Shown here: piece by piece, positions 59,510-64,000 of the stretch
How positions within the stretch are numbered: the first letter of the stretch is position 1
Layout: each line of letters opens with the position of its first letter
Source of the DNA: Mycobacterium malmoense
GTDB lineage: Bacteria > Actinomycetota > Actinomycetes > Mycobacteriales > Mycobacteriaceae
NCBI RefSeq assembly: GCF_019645855.1
Contig: NZ_CP080999.1
Coordinates: 992,001 to 1,056,000 of the forward strand
Length of the DNA stretch: 64,000 nt
Direction: 5' to 3'
Program-made: the position numbers and the translations under genes
The notes under the pieces: generated by a model
What the model saw: the letters and a program-made list of their open reading frames with translations, nothing else
What the model was told of the DNA's origin: nothing
The model's database searches: none

Positions 59510-62500
59510 GTGGGCTGGTCTAATGGGCCGCCGAGCTGGGCGGAAATGGAGCGGGTGCTTGACGGCAAGCCGCGCCATGCCGGCGCGCCTGCGGAGCCCG
59601 AAGGGGAGGGTCCCCTGTCGCGCATGCGCGGGAAGTACCGCCCGCCGGATGACACCCGGCCGGCCCGCTCGTCCGTCGCTCATCCCGTCGCGTATGCCGA
59701 GCTGCACGCGCATTCGGCGTTCAGCTTTCTCGACGGGGCCAGCACGCCGGAGGAGCTGGTCGAGGAGGCCGCCCGGCTGGGCCTGCGCGCCCTAGCGCTG
59801 ACCGACCACGACGGCCTGTACGGGGCGGTACGGTTCGCCGAGGCGGCCGCCGAACTCGACCTGCGCACCGTGTTCGGCGCCGAACTGTCGCTGGGCGGCG
59901 AGGCCCGCACCGAGCGGCCCGATCCGGCCGGCCCGCACCTGCTGGTGCTGGCCCGCGGCCCCGAGGGGTACCGGCGGCTGTCGCGGCAGCTGGCCGCGGC
60001 GCACCTGGCCGGCGGGGAGAAGGGCAAGCCGCGCTACGACCTCGACGCGCTGACCGAGGCGGCCGGCGGGCACTGGCACGTCCTGACCGGGTGCCGCAAA
60101 GGCGCTGTGCGCCAAGCGCTTTCCGAGGGTGGTCCGGACGCGGCGGGGCGGGCGCTGGCCGACCTGGTGGACCGGTTCGGCGCCGATCGGGTCAGCGTCG
60201 AGCTGACCCAGCACGGGCAGCCGCTCGACGACGAGCGCAACGCGGCGCTGGCCGCCCTCGCGCCGCGCTTCGATGTCGGCGTGGTCGCCACCACCGGGGC
60301 GCATTTCGCGGGGCCGTCGCGGCGCCGGCTGGCGATGGCGATGGGCGCGATCCGGGCCCGGCAGTCCCTGGACTCCGCCGCGGGGTGGCTGGCCCCGCTG
60401 GGCGGCTCGCACCTGCGGTCCGGCGAGGAGATGGCCCGGCTGTTCGCGCAGCGGCCCGACGCGGTGACCGCCGCCGCCGAACTCGGCGAGCGGTGTGCGT
60501 TCGGGCTCGACCTCATCGCACCGCAGCTGCCGCCGTTCGACGTGCCCGACGGGCACACCGAGGACAGCTGGCTGCGGCACTTGGCCATGGCGGGTGCGCG
60601 CGACCGCTACGGAACGCCCGAGAGCGCCCCCGAAGCGTACGCCCAGATCGAGCATGAGCTGAAAGTCATTGCGCAGCTGACGTTTCCCGGATACTTCCTG
60701 GTGGTGCACGACATCGCCCGGTTCTGCCGAGACAACAACATCCTGTGCCAGGGCAGGGGATCGGCGGCCAATTCCGCCGTCTGCTACGCCCTCGGCGTCA
60801 CCGCGGTGGATCCGGTGGACAACGGGCTATTGTTCGAGCGCTTCCTGTCGCCCGACCGCGACGGGCCGCCCGACATCGACATCGACATCGAGTCGGACCA
60901 ACGGGAAAAGGTCATCCAGTACGTCTACGACAAATACGGTCGCGACACCGCCGCCCAGGTCGCCAACGTCATCACCTACCGGTCGCGGATCGCGGTGCGC
61001 GACATGGCCCGCGCCCTGGGCTTCTCGCAGGGGCAGCAGGACGCGTGGAGCAAGCAGATCGGCCACTGGAACGGGTCGGCCGATTCACCGGAAATCGAGG
61101 GCATTCCCGAGCCGGTGATCGATTTGGCGAACCAGATCCGGAATCTCCCGCGGCACATGGGCATTCACTCCGGCGGCATGGTGATCTGCGACCGCCCGAT
61201 CGCCGATGTGTGCCCGGTGGAGTGGGCACGCATGGCCAACCGCAGCGTCCTGCAGTGGGACAAAGACGATTGCGCGGCAATCGGTTTGGTGAAGTTCGAC
61301 CTGCTCGGGCTGGGCATGCTCTCGGCGCTGCACTACATGATCGACCTGCTGGCCGAACACAAGGGCATCGAGGTGGACCTGGCCAAGCTGGACCTCTCCG
61401 AGCCTGCGGTGTACGAGATGTTACAGCGCGCCGATTCCGTCGGCGTGTTCCAGGTGGAGTCGCGCGCGCAGATGGCCACCCTGCCCAGGCTCAGGCCGCG
61501 GGAGTTCTACGACCTGGTGGTCGAGGTCGCGCTGATCCGGCCCGGCCCCATTCAGGGCGGGTCGGTACACCCCTACATTCGGCGGCGCAACAAACTCGAC
61601 AAGGTCGACTACGACCACCCGTCCATGAAACCGGCGCTGCTAAAGACGTTGGGAGTCCCGCTGTTTCAGGAACAGTTGATGCAGCTCGCGGTCGACTGCG
61701 CCGGCTTCACCGCGGCCGAGGCCGACCAGCTGCGCCGCGCCGTGGGCTCCAAGCGCTCGGCCGAACGTATGCGCCGGCTGCGCGGCCGGTTCTACGATGG
61801 CATGCGCAGGCTGCACGGCGCCCCCGACGAGGTGATCCACCGGATCTACGAAAAGCTGGAGGCCTTCGCCAATTTCGGCTTCCCCGAAAGCCACGCGCTG
61901 AGTTTCGCGTCGCTGGTGTTCTACTCGTCGTGGTTCAAGCTGCACCACCCGGCGGCGTTCTGCGCCGCTTTGTTGCGCGCCCAGCCGATGGGCTTCTATT
62001 CGCCGCAGTCGCTGGTGGCCGACGCGCGCCGGCATGGTGTCGCGGTGCACGGGCCGGACGTCAACGCCAGCCTGGCGCACGCCACCCTCGAGAATGTCGG
62101 GACGGAGGTCCGCCTCGGCCTGGGCGCCGTCCGCCACATCGGCGGCGACCTCGCGCAGCGGCTGGTCGAGGAGCGAAAGGCCAACGGCCCGTTCGCTTCC
62201 CTGCTGGACCTGGCATCCCGGCTGCAGCTTTCCGTGCCGCAGACCGAGGCGCTGGCGACGGCCGGGGCGCTGGGCTGCTTCGGGATGTCGCGGCGGGAGG
62301 CGCTGTGGGCGGCCGGGGCGGCCGCCACCCAACGCCCGGACCGGCTGCCCGGGGTGGGCTCGTCGTCGCACATCCCGGCACTGCCGGGGATGAGCGGGCT
62401 GGAGCTGGCCGCCGCCGACGTGTGGGCCACCGGCGTCTCCCCGGACAGCTATCCGACGCAGTTCCTGCGGGCCGACCTGGACGCGCTGGGCGTGGTGCCC

Positions 62501-62803
62501 GCCGGGAAGCTGCTCGGCGTGCCCGACGGCGACCGCGTGCTGATCGCCGGCGCGGTCACCCACCGGCAGCGGCCCGGGACGGCGCAGGGGGTGACGTTTC
62601 TCAACCTCGAGGACGAGACCGGGATGGTCAACGTGCTCTGCACGCCGGGGGTGTGGGCGCGACACCGCAAGCTGGCGAACACCGCGCCCGCGCTGCTGAT
62701 CCGCGGGCAGGTCCAAAACGCCAGCGGCGCAATCACCGTCGTCGCCGAGCGGTTAGGCCGCATCTCCCTGAGGGTCGGCTCGAAGTCTCGCGACTTCCGT
62801 TGA
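59510..62803 (+). CDS. dnaE2: Error-prone DNA polymerase DnaE2
   Basis: C-family polymerase alpha subunit that performs translesion synthesis with ImuA' and ImuB and drives damage-induced mutation. 1097 residues from GTG 59510 (MGWSNGPPSWAEMERVL, as in M. tuberculosis). PHP domain at ~65-330 (YAELHAHSAFSFLDGAS, ALTDHDGLYG). The palm has DIDIDIESDQREKVIQYVY with the catalytic aspartates. The fingers have PRHMGIHSGGMVI and QLRRAVGSKRSAERM. A C-terminal OB domain (VLIAGAVTHRQRPGTAQG) follows; there is no clamp-binding tail. SOS box directly upstream. Confidence 0.97.
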   Translation: MGWSNGPPSWAEMERVLDGKPRHAGAPAEPEGEGPLSRMRGKYRPPDDTRPARSSVAHPVAYAELHAHSAFSFLDGASTPEELVEEAARLGLRALALTDHDGLYGAVRFAEAAAELDLRTVFGAELSLGGEARTERPDPAGPHLLVLARGPEGYRRLSRQLAAAHLAGGEKGKPRYDLDALTEAAGGHWHVLTGCRKGAVRQALSEGGPDAAGRALADLVDRFGADRVSVELTQHGQPLDDERNAALAALAPRFDVGVVATTGAHFAGPSRRRLAMAMGAIRARQSLDSAAGWLAPLGGSHLRSGEEMARLFAQRPDAVTAAAELGERCAFGLDLIAPQLPPFDVPDGHTEDSWLRHLAMAGARDRYGTPESAPEAYAQIEHELKVIAQLTFPGYFLVVHDIARFCRDNNILCQGRGSAANSAVCYALGVTAVDPVDNGLLFERFLSPDRDGPPDIDIDIESDQREKVIQYVYDKYGRDTAAQVANVITYRSRIAVRDMARALGFSQGQQDAWSKQIGHWNGSADSPEIEGIPEPVIDLANQIRNLPRHMGIHSGGMVICDRPIADVCPVEWARMANRSVLQWDKDDCAAIGLVKFDLLGLGMLSALHYMIDLLAEHKGIEVDLAKLDLSEPAVYEMLQRADSVGVFQVESRAQMATLPRLRPREFYDLVVEVALIRPGPIQGGSVHPYIRRRNKLDKVDYDHPSMKPALLKTLGVPLFQEQLMQLAVDCAGFTAAEADQLRRAVGSKRSAERMRRLRGRFYDGMRRLHGAPDEVIHRIYEKLEAFANFGFPESHALSFASLVFYSSWFKLHHPAAFCAALLRAQPMGFYSPQSLVADARRHGVAVHGPDVNASLAHATLENVGTEVRLGLGAVRHIGGDLAQRLVEERKANGPFASLLDLASRLQLSVPQTEALATAGALGCFGMSRREALWAAGAAATQRPDRLPGVGSSSHIPALPGMSGLELAAADVWATGVSPDSYPTQFLRADLDALGVVPAGKLLGVPDGDRVLIAGAVTHRQRPGTAQGVTFLNLEDETGMVNVLCTPGVWARHRKLANTAPALLIRGQVQNASGAITVVAERLGRISLRVGSKSRDFR

Positions 62804-62812
62804 CCCCGCTGT

Positions 62813-62874
62813 GCCGAGCGTGCGCAGAATGCCAACAATCCTCGGCGTGTCGTGTGCAAACACGCACGCTCGGC
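62813..62874. repeat. GAGCGTGC palindromic element, copy C
   Basis: GCCGAGCGTGC (62813-62823) pairs with 62864-62874; loop of 40 bases. The right half is nearly identical to copy A before glmM, and GTGCGCAGAATGCC in the left half recurs at the window end (63980-63993). It lies between convergent dnaE2 and the PNPOx-like gene, consistent with a terminator. Confidence 0.75.
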
Positions 62875-62882
62875 GAGAAGAG

Positions 62883-63290
62883 CTAGGCGGGCGTCGTCCA
62901 CACCTTGGTCGGGGTGATCGTCAGCCGGGTGCTGTAGGAGCCCATCGCCTCGGTCAGGCCGAATCTCTCGGCTTCCTCGCCGTACTTCGCCCAGTACGGC
63001 TCGTCCTTTCGGCAGTCGACGTCGGTGGCGTCCACCGCCGCGATGCCGGCGATGACGATGATCCCGCCGCCGTTGCCGTCGGAATCCAGGTTCAGGCTCA
63101 CCTGGGGACGCGCCTTGATGTGGGCGACCTTGGCCGCCCGCGGCTGGGAATACACCGTCAGCCCGGCGCCGTCAAAGTAGAACCAGACCAGCCGCGGGAC
63201 CGGTTGCCCGGACTTGGCGACGGTGGTTAGCCACCCGTAGTGGTCGGACGTCAGCCTGCTGGAAACCTCTTGTGTCAGTTCGACGCTCAT
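62883..63290 (-). CDS. PNPOx-like split-barrel flavin/F420-binding protein
   Basis: 135-residue split beta-barrel protein of the pyridoxamine-phosphate-oxidase-like superfamily (Rv3369 position), which in mycobacteria often binds FMN, F420 or heme. VSSRLTSDHYGWLTTVAKSG, PRLVWFYFDGAGLTVYSQPR, AAKVAHIKARPQVSLNLDSD and WAKYGEEAERFGL are the characteristic strands and helix. ATG 63290 is chosen; an upstream in-frame ATG would overlap the nitroreductase promoter. Substrate unknown. Divergent from the nitroreductase with a 23-base gap. Confidence 0.88.
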   Translation of the reverse strand: MSVELTQEVSSRLTSDHYGWLTTVAKSGQPVPRLVWFYFDGAGLTVYSQPRAAKVAHIKARPQVSLNLDSDGNGGGIIVIAGIAAVDATDVDCRKDEPYWAKYGEEAERFGLTEAMGSYSTRLTITPTKVWTTPA

Positions 63291-63313
63291 GAGGGCAAAT
63301 GTAGTCTCCACAC

Positions 63314-63961
63314 ATGACCCTCAACCTGTCCGTCGACGAAGTACTGACCACCACCCGCTCGGTCCGCAAACGCCTCGACTTCGACCGGCCGGTGGGCCGC
63401 GACGTGCTGATGGAATGCCTCGAACTGGCGCTGCAGGCGCCCACCGGTTCCAACGCGCAGGGCTGGCAATGGGTGTTCGTCGAGGACGCCGGCAAGAAGA
63501 AGGCGATCGCCGACATCTACCTGGCCAACGCCCGCGGCTATCTCAGCCTGCCCTCGCCGGAATACCCCGAGGGGGACACGCGTGGCGAGCGGATGGGCAA
63601 GGTCCGCGATTCCGCGACCTATCTCGCCGAGCACATGCACGAGGCGCCCGTGCTGATGATCCCCTGCCTGGAGGGCCGGGTGGAGCGGGCGCCGCTGGGG
63701 CTGAGCGCGTCGTTCTGGGCCTCGCTGTTCCCGGCGGTCTGGAGCTTCTGCCTGGCGCTGCGCTCGCGGGGGCTGGGCACCTGCTGGACCACGCTGCACC
63801 TGCTGGACGACGGCGAAAAGCGGGCGGCCGAGGTGCTGGGCATCCCGTACGACACGTACAGCCAGGGCGGGCTGTTCCCGATCGCCTACACCAAGGGCAC
63901 CGACTTTCGCCCGGCCAAGCGGCTGCCCGCCGAGCGGGTCACGCACTGGAACGCCTGGTAA
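63314..63961 (+). CDS. Nitroreductase-family protein (Rv3368c-like)
   Basis: FMN-dependent oxidoreductase of the nitroreductase family, 215 residues. TTTRSVRKRLDFDRPVGRDV carries the FMN-binding Arg cluster. LALQAPTGSNAQGWQWVFVED holds the SNxQ-like loop, and LGTCWTTLHLLDDGEKRAAE and LFPIAYTKGTDFRPAKRLP the C-terminal flavin site. ATG 63314 lies only 23 bases from the divergent gene's start, so the promoters overlap. Physiological substrate unknown. Confidence 0.92.
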   Translation: MTLNLSVDEVLTTTRSVRKRLDFDRPVGRDVLMECLELALQAPTGSNAQGWQWVFVEDAGKKKAIADIYLANARGYLSLPSPEYPEGDTRGERMGKVRDSATYLAEHMHEAPVLMIPCLEGRVERAPLGLSASFWASLFPAVWSFCLALRSRGLGTCWTTLHLLDDGEKRAAEVLGIPYDTYSQGGLFPIAYTKGTDFRPAKRLPAERVTHWNAW

Positions 63962-64000
63962 CCAGCGTGTGCTCGAAGGTGCGCAGAATGCCGCTTACTC
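63962..64000. repeat. GAGCGTGC-type element, truncated by window edge
   Basis: Begins CAGCGTGTGCTCGAAGGTGC and contains GTGCGCAGAATGCC as in copy C. Position just after the nitroreductase stop fits the gene-end placement of the family. The right arm is outside the window. Confidence 0.5.

Overview
The window is a chromosomal segment of a slow-growing, high-GC Mycobacterium. Gene content and order follow the M. tuberculosis block from Rv3447c to Rv3368c, read in the opposite direction. A long PE_PGRS gene, whiB3, sigD/rsdA, the imuA'/imuB/dnaE2 mutasome and a WS/DGAT gene support this. PE_PGRS argues against M. avium itself. Loss of several M. tuberculosis accessory genes (vapBC47, cmaA1, the PPE/IS block between gadB and alr) argues against the tuberculosis complex. 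These comparisons come from remembered gene order, not a database search.

Layout. 1-3.1 kb: end of the ESX-4 locus (eccC4 C-terminus, a T7SS-associated membrane protein, esxU, esxT). 3.3-7.4 kb: rplM, rpsI, glmM and two ESX-type helical proteins. 7.4-9.6 kb: three minus-strand genes (F420-type oxidoreductase, hydrolase-fold protein, small protein). 10.2-20.7 kb: cell-wall and tRNA-modification block (glmS, rhomboid-like protein, nnrE/nnrD, gadB, alr, lipase-like hydrolase, tsaE, tsaB, rimI, tsaD). 20.8-23.4 kb: CIRCE-controlled groES-groEL1, then whiB3. 23.8-29.4 kb: TPR-like protein, sigD, rsdA, guaB2, guaB3. 29.8-38.9 kb: cholesterol oxidase, a 53-bp tandem repeat, dioxygenase/TetR pair with visible operators, GH65/beta-phosphoglucomutase pair, guaA. 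40.4-42.8 kb: SOS-controlled imuA'-imuB. 43-50.8 kb: porin-like secreted protein, iunH, acrA1-like reductase, lpqD, htdY. 50.8-57.9 kb: PE_PGRS, otsB2 and a graveyard of pseudogenes (otsB copy, vapC tail, IS110-like and IS3 remnants). 58-64 kb: WS/DGAT, dnaE2, a PNPOx-like protein and a nitroreductase.

The most interesting structures are two small cassettes without an integrase, about 7 kb apart, each bracketed by direct repeats of the host gene it entered. The first lies at the 3' end of guaA. It has 108-bp repeats 779 bp apart and carries a HicA/YcfA-like small protein coupled to a second small protein. guaA stays intact. The second splits a small helix-turn-helix gene. It has identical 36-bp repeats 846 bp apart and carries a single DUF3800-type gene. 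Both look like site-specific mini-islands moved in trans.

Other notable signals are paired SOS boxes before imuA' and dnaE2, an 18-bp palindromic TetR operator with a second site 26 bp away, a G11 tract before a surface-protein gene, a MIRU between tsaE and tsaB, and a family of GAGCGTGC...GCACGCTC palindromes at gene ends. Metabolically, glmS and glmM supply UDP-GlcNAc, alr supplies D-alanine, and guaB2 and guaA make GMP. TsaB/D/E with RimI form the t6A operon, and imuA', imuB and dnaE2 form one damage-induced mutagenesis pathway although they sit 17 kb apart.
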